A DNA stretch of 60,000 nucleotides, taken from Nymphaea colorata (lineage: Eukaryota; Streptophyta; Magnoliopsida; Nymphaeales; Nymphaeaceae). The stretch is taken from assembly GCF_008831285.2 (NCBI RefSeq), contig NC_045142.1, positions 24,877,876 to 24,937,875 of the forward strand. The letters run 5' to 3'. The notes under the pieces were generated by a model. The model made no database searches. It was given only the letters and a program-made list of their open reading frames with translations, and was not told the origin of the DNA. The position numbers were made by a program, and so were the translations under genes. Shown here one piece after another: positions 34,961 through 48,400 of this stretch (within the stretch, counting starts at the first letter, position 1; each line of letters begins with the position of its first letter).

Positions 34961-37900
34961 ATGGAGGGGAGTGGTTGGAGGCCGGCACAAGGAGATCCGG
35001 GGATGGCATCAGGCGATTGGAGGTCCGAGCTATCCACGGAGTCCCGACAGAGGATTGTCAACAAGATGTAAGCAAGTTCGATTTCTTTGCGTCATCAACT
35101 TTAGATTTCTTCACCTTTCGTGTCTGTGTTGGCTAGCTGAGATGTTGGGCACTTTTTCCTCCTTTTTTTATAATTCGTGGCAAGAATGGATTCATTTGAG
35201 TTCTGTTGCTTGATTTGGGAGAGATGATGAAGCAGTGTTTGAATAATCTATCTCTGTCTCTCTCTCGCGCGCGCTCGCCTTCGGTGTGTGTGTGTGTTTG
35301 GGGGGTGGGGTGGGGGAGGAGGAGGCTATTTGTTATTGAAACTGAAAGTGTCTAATTTCTTTATGATGCTTACCGCCACCATCCCCTAGCTACGAATGTG
35401 TTTAATTTGTTTCTAAATTGTTTGAGTTAGAGATCGGTTCCATGAATTTCCTCGAAAAAACTGTGTTCTGTTTGTTGACGAGACGATTTTGACTTCAAGG
35501 ATGGATGAAAGTGATGAACTATTGGTGATCCGTTAAGTTCGATTGTAGTGAATAGTCCTGACGTGAGGGATGTCTGCTTACCGATTTGTTTAGGGATGCG
35601 CAAAGGTTGGGCTATGGTTTTTGGTTTTTTTTCTTCCCCTGCTTTTTCTGGGGTTTAAATGTGCTGAATTCGATAGAATCCATTTCTCGGTGCGTTCAGA
35701 TTGTTCGGATCAGAACATGTTACATCCTTACTTTGTGTTGTTGTTTTATTAGCATCTACTTGTTCGTTGGCTGCCTTTGGATGCCGACTGAATAACATGG
35801 ATGTGTTTGCCTTGTACAGAATGGATACACTAAAAAAACATTTACCAATCTCGGGTCCCGAAGGACTTTCTGAACTTAATAAAATTGCTGTCAGATTTGA
35901 AGAAAAAATCTATGCTGCTGCAACAAGTCAGGTTTGCATTAGATCTTATTTTCTAATTTCTTCTGCTAGTAGCATGCGTTTTCTTGTTGGAATTTTCTTT
36001 TGTGTCCTCTTGAATTTGCTTCCTTTCTCCACTATGTTTTGCTTTGATAAGGATCCTGGGTTAATTTGCTGTTGAATCTTGACATATTAATGTGCACATG
36101 GGTGCATAGGTCTAATTCACTTAGATGCAGCTGTCCCATCTACTACTAGGCAAGTAGGTCCATTTCAAGTACTTATTAAAGGAAGCCTTCACAAAATATA
36201 ATTCATATGACACGAGGCAATGTAAAGCAGAAATCAATATTCTTGCAACTATGTTTTGTTTGGCATTCTAAATTCGGTTTTTGTGGAAATTTTTTTCCCT
36301 TTTGCTATTATAGTTACTCTTGCCCCATCTACATGCATCAGCTCCACCAGGATTTTCCTTGGTTATCATTTCACCTAGTAATCCTCAGTTGTCTTGATTG
36401 CCTTTGGGATGCCATTCTCCTAGCCACTTCCTCGTTTATTGCTTTATTACCTCCGTTCTTCTCGGTTCTTTGTGCCATCGAACAACAAGAGATGGATTGA
36501 GTTTGAGGTAGTTCTCCCTATAAGAGAGATACCTCTATCTGTGCATAGGAAAAAAAATTAGGTGATGTTGCAGAAGTATGTGGTCACGTCCCTTTGTTGA
36601 GGACATTGTCATTTGATTGTCAGGATGAATTGACATGAACCTTGTTGCCACTTAACTCCTAATAAGGTTTGTTTGAAGCAACCATCAGTGATTGCTATAT
36701 GTGAGAACAGGAAGAAAATGGAAATTTTCCTCTTTAATGATAACTAAGCCTTTGCGAAACACTTTTGTTGGAAACATGGGGTTTTTCTTGTGTCATCAAT
36801 TTAGGCTTCCTAACAAGTATCTCAAGCAGGTCATTTATTCAAAGTTGTCAAGCAAACAATTTCAAAGCCATCTGTTGAGGAATATTTTTTCTCAAGTTTT
36901 GTTAGTTTGTTACTGTAAAGCAATAAGTATTGGGTCTATTGACTAATGACTATGTGCATTTGATAGCATGGAAATGTTTACGCAGTTTAGTTTTCCTTCC
37001 TCCCGTCCCTTTTTTTGGAGGCATGCTAAGAACTAATCTCTCTGTCTTTCAAATTCCAGACCCTTTAGTTCTATCTATGAAAGATAGAAAAATTGTGTGT
37101 GTTTTTGGGGAGGGGTGTTGCCTAAATAAGTAAAGAAAAAGGGAGGTTGGAAAAACGAACACATGCATGCTTTTAGCCAATTCTATTTTCCCACTGGTAC
37201 GGTCAGTCCCTTCATTTTAATACTTTTTCACTTATTTTTCTGTAATCTACTTTATGGATGTGACTTTTACATTCAAAATATTTTGAATCTATGAATATTT
37301 TACAATATTTGAATGCTATTCTGTAAGGAATTTGAAAATTTTCTAGTTTCTAAAATTCTTTGACCTTGTTCAGAAAAGACAATTCTATGTCAATTTATGT
37401 GTGCTAAAATTGTAGATTATATGTGAATTATTTTTTAAAGACTGTTGATTTTTTTTTTGGTCAACTCAATTTCAGATGAGAGTCATGAGACTACTTTAAC
37501 TCATTTCTTATATATTTTGGTTTTTCCCGGAGCTTTGGATGAGCATCACTACTATAAGTCCCTTCCATCCATTCACAGACAGTCATTTCTATTTGGGTTG
37601 GTCTGACCAGCTCTCTCTTTCTTTTTGATTACCTTTTACAATATCAATAGACACATGTATGATCTTCAAAACGTTGTAATCAACCATGTTTACATGGAAC
37701 ACATTCAGCCTATTGATATTTAAACTCCTGTAGAATCTTATACATAGGGCAAAAGGTGTGCTTTTCATGTTTATTTGTGAGCTTGGGATGTGAATTTTAC
37801 ATCACAGTCGCCAACATCTTGCTTGGTAATCCTTTTGTTTAGGTTTTTTTTTTTGCATAATGTGGTTTGTTTCAAGTGAAAATTGTTACGTGATGAAGAA

Positions 37901-40900
37901 GGGGAGAACGAGAGAGAGAGAGAGAGAGACGGAAAAAAATATATTTCATCTCGTGCTCTAATCTCTACTTAAAGGGAGATTAGGGCACGGCTGAGGCAGT
38001 TACAAGAGAAGGACAAATAAAACAGTAAAAAGACAAAAAGGAACCCTAACTTTTAAATAGTCAAATAACTACCACATTTAAAACCAAACTTTCTAATTTC
38101 AACACTCCCCCTCAAGCTGGAGCATAGCTTGTCACAACATCTAGAGAAATCACCAATCGGAAGAGCTTTAGTAAACATATCTGCTGCTTGGTCTTCAAAA
38201 GCTACATGAACTGTAGACACCACACCTTCTTTTATAAGATCACGAATATAATGACAATCCACCTCAATGTGCTTAGTTCTTTCATGAAATACTGGATTGT
38301 TTGCAATATAAGTGGCTGCCTTGTTATCACAATACATTTTCATAGGAAGAGGAACATGAATACTCATATTCGTTAGCATAGATTTAACCCACGTAATCTC
38401 AGTCGTCGTTTGAGCCATTGTTCTATATTCAGATTCTGCACTTGATCTAGAGACTACATTTTGTTTCTTGCTTCTCCATGATATGAGATTACCCCCAACA
38501 AAGACACAAAAGCCAGTTGTGGACCTTCTATCATCAACAGACCCTGCATAGTCAGCATCACTGTAAGCAACAACATCAAGAGATTCACCTTTCTTAAAGA
38601 AGAGGCCTCTGCCTGGGGATGATTTTAGGTATTTCAACACCATCAACGCCGCATCCCAGTGGACTTTTCTAGGCTTTTCCATAAACTGGCTTAATTTTCC
38701 AACAGCAAAGCTTATGTCTGGCCTTGTTACAGTAACATAAAGTAGTTTTTCAATGAGAGACCTGTAAGATCAGGAATCTACTAGTTCTGATTGATCATCA
38801 TGAAGGTGAATACGTGAATTCATAGGGAGATTAGCCGGCTTGGTCCCTAGCATCCCTGTGTCCTGCGGTAAATCAAGGACATACTTCTTTTGAGACAATG
38901 CTACACCTTTTTTGTTTTCCACAACTTCAATCCCAAGAAAATATCTCAAGTGACCAAGATCCTTCGTGACAAAATGTTTTTGAAGAAAAACCTTTGTAGT
39001 AGATATTTCTCGACCACAATCACCTGTCAAGATAATGTCATCAACATAAACTATCATGACAACTATACCTGTGGAGGTCTTCTTGATGAATAGGGAATGA
39101 TCCAAAGGAGATCGTTAAAATCCACATTGTGAAACCACCTCTGATAATTTTTGGAACCATGCCTTCGGACTTTGTTTAAGTCCATAGATAGCCTTATTCA
39201 ACCGACACACTTTCCTACACTCCCCCTGTTTTTCGAACCCTGGTGGTTGCTGCATATATACAGTCTCCTCAAGATCACCATACAGAAAAGCATTCTTCAC
39301 ATCAAGCTGATACATAGGCCAATCAGAGTGTACCGCAACAGAAATAATAAGGTGAATAGTGCACAATCGTGTCACTGGGGAGAACGTCTCAAAGAAGTCA
39401 ACCCCATATGTCTGAGTGTATCCTTTAGCCACTAATCGAGCCTTGTCTCGCTCTAATGACCCATCTGAATTATATTTGACTGTAAATACCCATTTGGAAC
39501 CAACAATGTCACAATCTTTAGGTGGATCAACCAACTCCCAGGTACCACGCTGTACGAGAGCATCCATCTCATCTTGCATAGCTGTTCGCCATTTACAATC
39601 TAGTAAGGCCTGTTGATAACAAATTGGGGCAGTATGAACTACCATAGCCTTCAGAAACTGTTGTAAGTTATCATCAAGATGGGCAGTGGAAACAAAGTGA
39701 GAGATAGGATGCATGGTACACTGTCTCTTGCCTTTGCGTAGAGCTATAGGCAAATCATCTAAAGGAACAACATCAGGTATACTTACTTCAGTGGAGCTCA
39801 CATCTTGAGAGGAGTCTGATGGTCGACCATGAGAGGGGTCCTGTCGTCGAGTATAGACCAATGGAGGATCCTGAAACCTATTCATAGTTAGAGTAGGAGA
39901 TGAAAAGGATTGCAACAGGATAGGAGGGATAGGTAAAGGGATAGGACATGGTACTTCAGATGATGCAGAAGTATGACTAAAGTAAGACTGAGACTCGAAA
40001 AAAGTGACATCCGCACTGATATACTCTTTGTGGGTTACCGGATCAAAACACTTGTACCCTTTTTGGTTTCGAGGATAGCCAATGAACACACACTTAATGG
40101 CTTATCACGTTTAGGCCCAAGAATGTGAACAAAACAGGTACAACAAAAAACTTTTGGTGGAACGGAAAACAAGCTTCGATTGGGATAAACAAGTTTGATT
40201 GGTACTTTGTGGTCAATGGAGGATGATGGCAAACGATTGGTCAGGTAACAAGCCATGAGTATGACATCACCCCATAAGTATGCATGTGGTACATGATTAT
40301 GAAGCATGAGGGTACGAACAACAGTTAGAAGTTGCCGATGCTTTCGTTCAGCAACTCCATTCTGTTGTGAGGTATCAGGACAAGCAAATTGGGGAGAGAT
40401 ACCATTTTCAGCATAAAAGGTCACTAAGATAGATGATTTGAACTCAAGAGCATTATCAGTGCGGATACACTTAACCACAGAACCAAATTGAGTCTTTATT
40501 TCAATAATCAAGTTTTTGCGAATACAAATTACTTCAGACCTTTCCTTCAAAAGGAATACCCAACTGACTCGAGAATAATCATCAACAATGACAAGAAAGT
40601 ACCTAAACTTATTTCGGCTAGCAACCCTGCTAGGCCCCCACACATCAACATGAAAAAGATCAAATAACCCTTGACTAGAAGGACTAAGACTCGAAGGAAA
40701 ACTACTACGTGTGTGCTTGCCGCCTCACATTGAAAAGACTCTGGAACAGAAAGATTAGGAAGGAGAGAACGGAGCTTGGGTGATGAAGGGTGACCAAGCC
40801 GGAGATGCCACTGGAAGACTGTAGACTCTGATGTAGAAGAGGTAGCAGCAAGGCCCATAGGAGTCGACAGGATATAGACGCCCCCTTTCTCATAGTCGCC

Positions 40901-43550
40901 ACCAATCGTCTTCCTAGTTTGCAAGTCCTGAAATGAGCATGAACCAGGGTAAAAAATAATACGACAGTGTAAATCAGTAGTCAACTGTTTAACCGAGAGT
41001 AAATGAGATGGAAATTCAGGAGCATATAAAACATGTGGAATAGTCATAGACTGAGAAAGGTTCACATCTCCATAACCCAATATGGGTGACAGTCTACCAT
41101 CTGCAATTTTGACATGACGTGGCTGGGGAAATTTATGCAGAGTAGTAAAAGACCCGGGTCTACTGCAGAAATGCCTCGATGCTCCTGAATCAATAATCCA
41201 CGAAGTACCTGAGTCAGACGTGGAAAGACTCGCTGAGAAGGCTCGATCAATCACCGCTGTAGAAGCTGAAGCCTGTGAGGCTTTGTGTGCTTTAATTGCT
41301 CATACTCAACTCTGTCAATGCTAACTGTAACTGTCTCTGGTGCTATACTAGGCGAAGAGTCCTCCACTGTAAGAATGGCAGTCTGTGCAGAACCCATAGA
41401 CGAGTGAGTAGAGCTCTTACCCTGTTTGGTGACCATATTTCTTCCCTGTGACAAAGAGGATGGGCGACCATGTTTATCCCAACAGCGATCCTCTAAATGT
41501 CCAATCTTACCACAATAGGTGCATTGGAACCTCCCACGACCCCCAGTTCCACGACCTATACCTCTTCCTCTTGTACTATAGGAGGAGCCATGACCACGAC
41601 CACCACCACAACAAGAGCAGAGGCAGGCGTCACACCAGCTGGTTGAAACAAGCTAATAGCAAGACGGCTAAATCGGTTGTATGCATCAGAGAGGTCAGGA
41701 ATTTCACTTCCAGTGAGCATATGATCCTTAGCAGCAACATATTCAGGAGAGAGACCAGCAAGAAACTTTGCAACCATAGTAGGTTCAAAGTGTGACTTAT
41801 AACACAATTTGCACGGAGGACGCAAGAATTTCAAACGTTCATAAGTAGCTTTAACTGTCTCAAAGTATTAAGATAAATCCTGATTTCCTTGTCGGAGGTT
41901 GTGCAACTCTTCTTCAACTTGAAGGATTTTACTCACATTCTTATCTTGAGAATATGTTGTCTAAGAAATTCCCACATCTCCTTCGCAGTAGTATAGTACG
42001 TAATGGTAGAAGCAATTTGAGGTTGGACACTATTCATAATCCAAGACATTACCATGCTGTCGTCCTCTTCCCAGGTTATGTACTTCCCTGACTTGTTAAT
42101 AGGCTCATCCTCTTCGATTATGTGTCTCTTTTGATGACCTTTAACTGACAACATAAAGGATCTGGACCACAGTTCATAGTTGTGTCCATCTAATTTAACT
42201 GTAGATCCATAGGAGAAGGGATTTCTACCTCCTTTGTGATCGTTACCACCCTCGGAATTTTGGTTCTCAGCCATAATAAATCACAGCAAGGATAAGAATA
42301 CCAAGATAAAATGTATATATGCAGCAACTTCACGAGGACAACAGGAATAAAAGAAAAGACAAAGAAACATGCATACGTTTCTTTCACGTCCCCAAACAGC
42401 AAAGAAAAATAGCCTGCTGAAAACACACCAGAAAAGGACAACTTGCTGGAAATAGCCTGCTGAAAACACACCAGAAAAGGACAGGGAATAACTTGCTGAA
42501 AAAACCTTACAAACAAGGTTTGCCGCTGCTTCTTCTATTCCCAACCTCAACTCTCAAACAGCATGTCCACATCTTGTGTAGACAAATTTTGCAAAAAGTA
42601 TTCTGCGTCACCAGAGGTCTGAGACGATACAGCAAGTTTCACGCCGGCAGAATGAGTCACTACCGCAATGAAGGCACGAGAGGATCACGCCAGCAAACTT
42701 GAGTCGATCACGCCAGCGGAGGCTCTGATACCATGTTACGTGATGAAGAAGGGAAGAACGAGAGAGAGAGAGAGACATGGAAAAAAAAATATTTCATCTC
42801 GTGCTCTAATCTCTACTTAAAGGGAGATTAGGGCATGGCTGAGGCAGTTACAAGAGAAGGACAAATAAAACAGTAAAAAGACAAAAAGGAACCCTAACTT
42901 TTAAATAGTCAAATAACTACCACATTTAAAACCAAACTTTCTAATTTCAACAAAAATATCAGAAACTTTATCTCTTGGAAAATATAAATGATTTATAAGA
43001 TAATAAAGATATGTAGTATTTTGATTGCAAAAAGACAAAGAAATATGTGGGAAAACTTTTTGAAAGTCACAAACAAAAGTAGGAATCACATGTTTAAAAA
43101 ATTTTAAAAAGTACATTTTGTTGGAAATCTCTAGAACTATTTTCGGAAACATCTTGGGATAATATTGTGACATTTTCATTTCTGGAGATATTATGAAGAT
43201 ACTTTAATTTTATCCCATTGCTCTCATTCACCTTCAAAGATGGAGATGACAGTTTCACTGTATTCTCACTTCTCAGAATGTCAATGGCATCTGTGACCAT
43301 TGGATTACATTGATATGGTCAATCTTGCAAAATTGACTTTTTAAGGGACTGTTTCACCAGTCTACGTTAGAGGGCTGGTGCTGCTCGTCATATGTATATA
43401 TATATATGTGTGTGTGTATATATATCAGGAGGAGGGGTAATGGTGCTCCATCAAAATGACATCTACCATTGCCTGCTATTTTCCTTATAAATAGGTCTGC
43501 TCCACCTGTTACCTTCATGAAAGAAACGCGATAGTGGGTACCATTCAGTG

Positions 43551-43621
<71 letters not shown>

Positions 43622-43713
43622 ATATTTGAGTGTCTGGTTCCCCCAGACCAGCTGTGTCCAACATTGTGTATCCATGCTTGACACCAACACCTGTACCAGC
43701 ATTCATGCCTCAC

Positions 43714-43795
<82 letters not shown>

Positions 43796-45363
43796 ATATT
43801 TGAGTGTCTGGTTCCCCCAGACCAGCTGTGTCCAACATTGTGTTTCCATGCTTGACACCAACACCTGTACCAGCATTCATGCCTCAAAGGGTGCATTCCA
43901 TGACCTCAACTTAGCATGAAGGGGCTTTGATTTAGTTGATGGAACAGTTACCTTAGGTTTTTTTTTGGAAAAGTTATACCTTGTTGGCAATCTCTGCTGT
44001 CCTTTTTGCATTTTGGAGGCTTATGAAATGTCAAATTGAAATCAAACTCCATTCATTTCGGTTAATTCACCTGCAGTTTTCCTAATGCTGAAAATTACGT
44101 CATGGATTTTTTTGGACTATAAATTATTTTATTTATACTATCCCTAATCTGTTTTTCCAGCCTGATTATTTGCGGAAAATATCTCTCAAAATGCTTACTA
44201 TGGAATCAAAATCTTCTAATACAAATCCATTGGCATCAAACTCTGCTGCTGGCATCCAAAATTCACCAGATCCAGGTACCTGCTTGCTAAATTAACAAAT
44301 ATAAACGTTTTCTGTTAGAAGCTAAAGAACGATTTTGGCATAAATTTATTATGCAGGTGTTTGTGTTTATTTAAAGTAGTATATGCATATAAATAACTTC
44401 TTCTCATGTTTTGGTTAAATAGCACCACATAGTGTGCAGCAAGTGCGGAATCAGGGACCACCTTTGCCTATTTCCTTACCTGGTCAGGCTCAAGCAAGGC
44501 AGCCGATGTTGTCCCAGAATGTTCAAAATCCTGTTGCATCTGGAAATGTACAAATTACTTCAAATATGTCTGCTGCATTGCCTTCTATTACAGGAACAGG
44601 GACCAGTCTACCCAGTGCTGTGAGCCAGGGTTCTACTTTACCAAGTATGTCTGGTATTCCTCAGAATTCTGTAAATAGTTCTATGGGGCAGGGTGTTCCA
44701 CAGCACATGTTTTCAAATGCTCAAAGGCAACTCCAAGCAAGGCAGCAGTCACAACAGGTTGCCTCTCAACAGCATCAGCAACAACCACAAAATCAACAAT
44801 TTTATCATCAGCAGCTACAGCAACAAATGTCGAAATCGAAAATGCAACAACAGGGAAATATCCAGTCATCACTCTTGCAACAGTCACACATGCAACAACA
44901 TCAACCACTATTGCAACCAAACCAGATGCAACCTTCGCAACCCCTTATGCAGACAACTCAACAGCCTTCTCTTCAGTCAAGCCAGGTAGCTCTTCAGCAA
45001 CCACAAGCTTCTGTGATGCAGACAACTCAACAGTCTGGCCTGCAACATAGTCAGCAACAATCGTTGCCGCAGTCTGTTTCACCAGTCATTCAGCAACATC
45101 AGCAGTCAATGTTCAGACATCAGCAATCACAGCAATCTTCTGTACAGCAACATCCATCTGTAATTCATCAGCATCAGCCTCAAACGAACCAGGCATCTGT
45201 GCTGCCATCACAGCAGCAGCAGCAATTGATGGGTCAAACAAATTCTTCAGGCGTACAGCAAAATCAGATGCTGGGACAGCAAAATACTGTGCCAGATTTG
45301 CAGCAGCAACAGCAGAGGATGTTCAGTCAGCAGAACCTTGCAAACATGCAGCAGCAGCAACAA

Positions 45364-45422
<59 letters not shown>

Positions 45423-48400
45423 GTTGCTGGGTCAGCATGGTAATATCCCAACCATGCATCAGCAGTCACAGCAATTAGGCCAACAAGGTAGTATTTCAGG
45501 GCTTCAGCAACATCCACAATTACTGGGGTCACAGTCCGGCACTTCTAACCTGCAGCAACACTCGCATCCAATTCATCAGATTCTTCAACATTCTAAGTCT
45601 ACTATTCAGCATCAACAACCTCAGCAGGCTTCCTCAACATTGCTGCAACAGCAGGCTCAGCAGTCACAGACACAACCATTGCAGCAGCAAATGATGCCCC
45701 AGATCCAAAATCAGCCTACGCAATTGCAACAGCAGATCCCATTGCAGCAACAACCAAACAATTTACAGAGGGAGCTCCAGAAAAGAGTTCAAACATCAGG
45801 TGGCCTATTGCAACAACCAGGTGTAGTTGACCAGCAGAAACCACAGTTTCAGTCACAAAGAGTGTTGCCAGAAGCTTCGTCAGGTAAGTTTTGTTAAGGG
45901 TTGTAATCTGCTGATTTTCATTTCTCATTTTACTATGCTACCAACGAATCATGTTTAATGGATGTTGTTTGACTGCTCTTTGTTTGAATCCTGCGAAACA
46001 TTGAATACCTCAAATTGTTAGTCAATAAAAATCTTTGTGCAGTATCAGGGGGATCCTTAATGTATCAAAATTTTCACTTTCCTTGTATGGTGGTGATAAT
46101 AAATTTGTCACAAAAAACGCGTATAAAACGTGAAAAACAAGTCAGCCGTATAAAACGTGAAAAAAACGCTTTTTTTTTTTTAAAAGCCAAAAAATAAATG
46201 ACGCAAAAAAAAAAACGGGTATAATACGGGAGACGGGTATAATATGCGTATAATATGGGCATTATATTTGTTTTTCCCCTTTTTTTGTATTTTTTTATTA
46301 TTTATTATTTTTATAATTTTCAGGATTTATTAAATGTTTTAAATTTTTTTAAAAATTCGCCGAGATCTTCCCGAGATATTTCCGATATGTACAACTTTGT
46401 CGTATTATACCTGAGAAATTTCTTGCCGTATAATACCCGTACACGTTTTTTGTGACAATAGTGGTATGTACTTATGGTTCCTGTTTTGTTAAATATAGCA
46501 TACAATATGTACCATTATTTTGTAACTAAACAATAGGAAATTATATTTTTGTTCTCTTTTGTTTTTTGGGTGTGTGTGTATGTGTGGAAAAATTTAAGGT
46601 TGGGGGAAAGATTGCATTGAAAAGTTTTCAGAGACTCAATGTGCTAACTTTCTTAATTTTCTAAGCAATATGTCATGGTCTGGCCAATTGGAGATTGGGT
46701 TGTCGAAAAATCCTGATGGATTACTTGCATGCTTACTGTTTCTTGTAATGTTTTATCTGTTCAATTAATTCTTGTCAGCTGGAGTATGAAAGTTACGCAT
46801 AATTGATGGTAAAGTGCTGGTAGATATGATGTTGTTGACAAATTATGTCTTGAACCTATTCTATCCCCAAAATGTTGAAAGGGAGTCCCTTTGGGTACTC
46901 AGATGCTGCAGTTATTTGAGTGCATAAATGATTAGTGATTAGAGTCCTTTAGTGCGTAAATTTACCTTTCGCCTTTTCCTTCTTGCAACTCCAATGAAAA
47001 GGACAAAACAGAAAGATTTTAGGTTAAATTCATTTCCTTTTTCTGTTTGATTTTTAATATTCCTACTTGTATTTTTCTGGTCAGCAGTTGGTATTTAAAC
47101 GTTTATGGTTTTGGGGAGTTGAATCCTTTGGGCCTTGGGAAGTGTTGGCAGAACTTTAACATCGTTTACTTGGCCATTTGCAGCACCAATGGAAACAACA
47201 CCTCAGGCAGTGCATGCGACCACAATTGATTGGCAGGAGGAGGTATATCAGAAGGTATCATATCATTATTCGTTTTATATTTTATACTAAGCCTATTCTA
47301 GATGTGGTAGTTGTTTATTGACGACATATTTGCAGCAGAATGAACAATCTAGGTCTCTGTCTAATAGTTTCCATATTTCCCACCTGGTTTTGTTTCTTGT
47401 TAGTTGCACACTTGTGGAATTGGAATTTCATTCTGCCTCAAGACCATTAGGATACAAACTGAAACGCGTGCACACTGCATATTTTAAATAGTATTACTAT
47501 CTCTGGTGTGGCTTTCGTTACTTGATGCACCTTTGTGTTATTGATCTGAGGTTTGTGGTTCACATTGCAGATAAAAGCTTTGAAAGATTTGTACTTTGAT
47601 GAGCTTAATGATCTATATCAAAAGCTTACCCTAAAATGCCAACAGGTTTGATTCTCTGGTCTTATTGTTGATGTTTGTCCAGTTCTTGCGGTTCACTCAA
47701 ACTTTGTTAGCTTTCTTCTTGCTGATGCTAGTGTGGCTTCTGTGCCATCTGCAGCAAGATGCTCTTAGCCAGACGCAGATGCAATCAGATCAAATAGATA
47801 AGCTGCGGAATTACAGGAATGTACTAAAGACCACTTTAACATATTTGACCATTCCAAAAAATGGTATTTCACCAGGTTTCAAAGACAAGATAGGCTCGTT
47901 TGAGAGGCAGATTCTGTATATCCTTAATATGTTTAAGGCCAGGAAACCTACTCAAAATCAGCAAGGGCAACAGCAGCAGCTTCCACCCCCATCTGGTGGT
48001 CAGTCACTATCTGTGCAGCAGCAACAGCAGCAGCTTCCACCACCATCTGGTAGCCAGTCGCTATCCTTGCAGCAGCAGCAGCACCAACCACAACCTCAAA
48101 TCTCCCAGCTACAACACAATGACAGTCATGCTAACCAGTTGCATTCTGTGAATCTACAGAACTCATTAAATTCAATGCAGTCAAGCACTATGACAACCAT
48201 GCAGCATGGATCCATGCCTTTAGGACAGAATGCTGGGATTCCAACTTCGCAACAGAACATGCGGAATGTGCTGCAATCTGGGTCACATATGGACCCAACG
48301 CAAGCAAATAATTTAGGTACCCTGCAACCAAATACAGTGAGTTCTCTTTCACAAGGTGGTGGAGGAACTTTGCAGCAAAATACTGTTAATGCATCTCAAC

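Larger units (their letters stand above)
37884..42954 (-). mobile_element. Ty1-copia LTR retrotransposon 2, antisense in MED15 intron 2
   Basis: 5071 bp with 221-bp LTRs, a 5-bp target duplication AAAAT (37,879-37,883 and 42,955-42,959), a primer-binding site next to the right LTR and a purine-rich tract next to the left LTR. The empty site is preserved in unit B (AAGTGAAAATATCAGAAAC near 23,562-23,580). Domain order on the minus strand is gag, protease, integrase, RT, RNase H, so it is copia. The two LTRs are close, differing in the GA-repeat length and a few bases. The reading frame is nonetheless broken at several points. Confidence 0.97.
32590..44425 (+). repeat. Segmental duplication unit C (contains intact MED15 5' part)
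   Basis: Homology with units A and B runs through the upstream region, KIX exons 1-3 and intron 3. It stops at the acceptor of exon 4: intron 3 up to TTGGTTAA-(T)AG is shared (44,276-44,422 against 24,410-24,559), but the following exon is the MED15 Gln-rich exon here and the RING exon in A and B. The unit is lengthened by a 5.07-kb antisense copia element. Confidence 0.87.

Noticed and set aside
43354-43919. Open frames of 123-180 aa across the TA/GA repeats on both strands
   Set aside because: They consist mostly of translated (TA)n and (GA)n ([12 protein letters not shown]) and duplicate with the tandem repeat; no protein evidence.
34961-44275. Unit C as a third KIX-only duplicate
   Set aside because: Its exons continue in phase into the full MED15 body up to the conserved C-terminus, so it is the complete gene.
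45247-45532. Minus-strand poly-Leu and poly-Val open frames
   Set aside because: Reverse-strand shadows of the MED15 CAA/CAG repeat.
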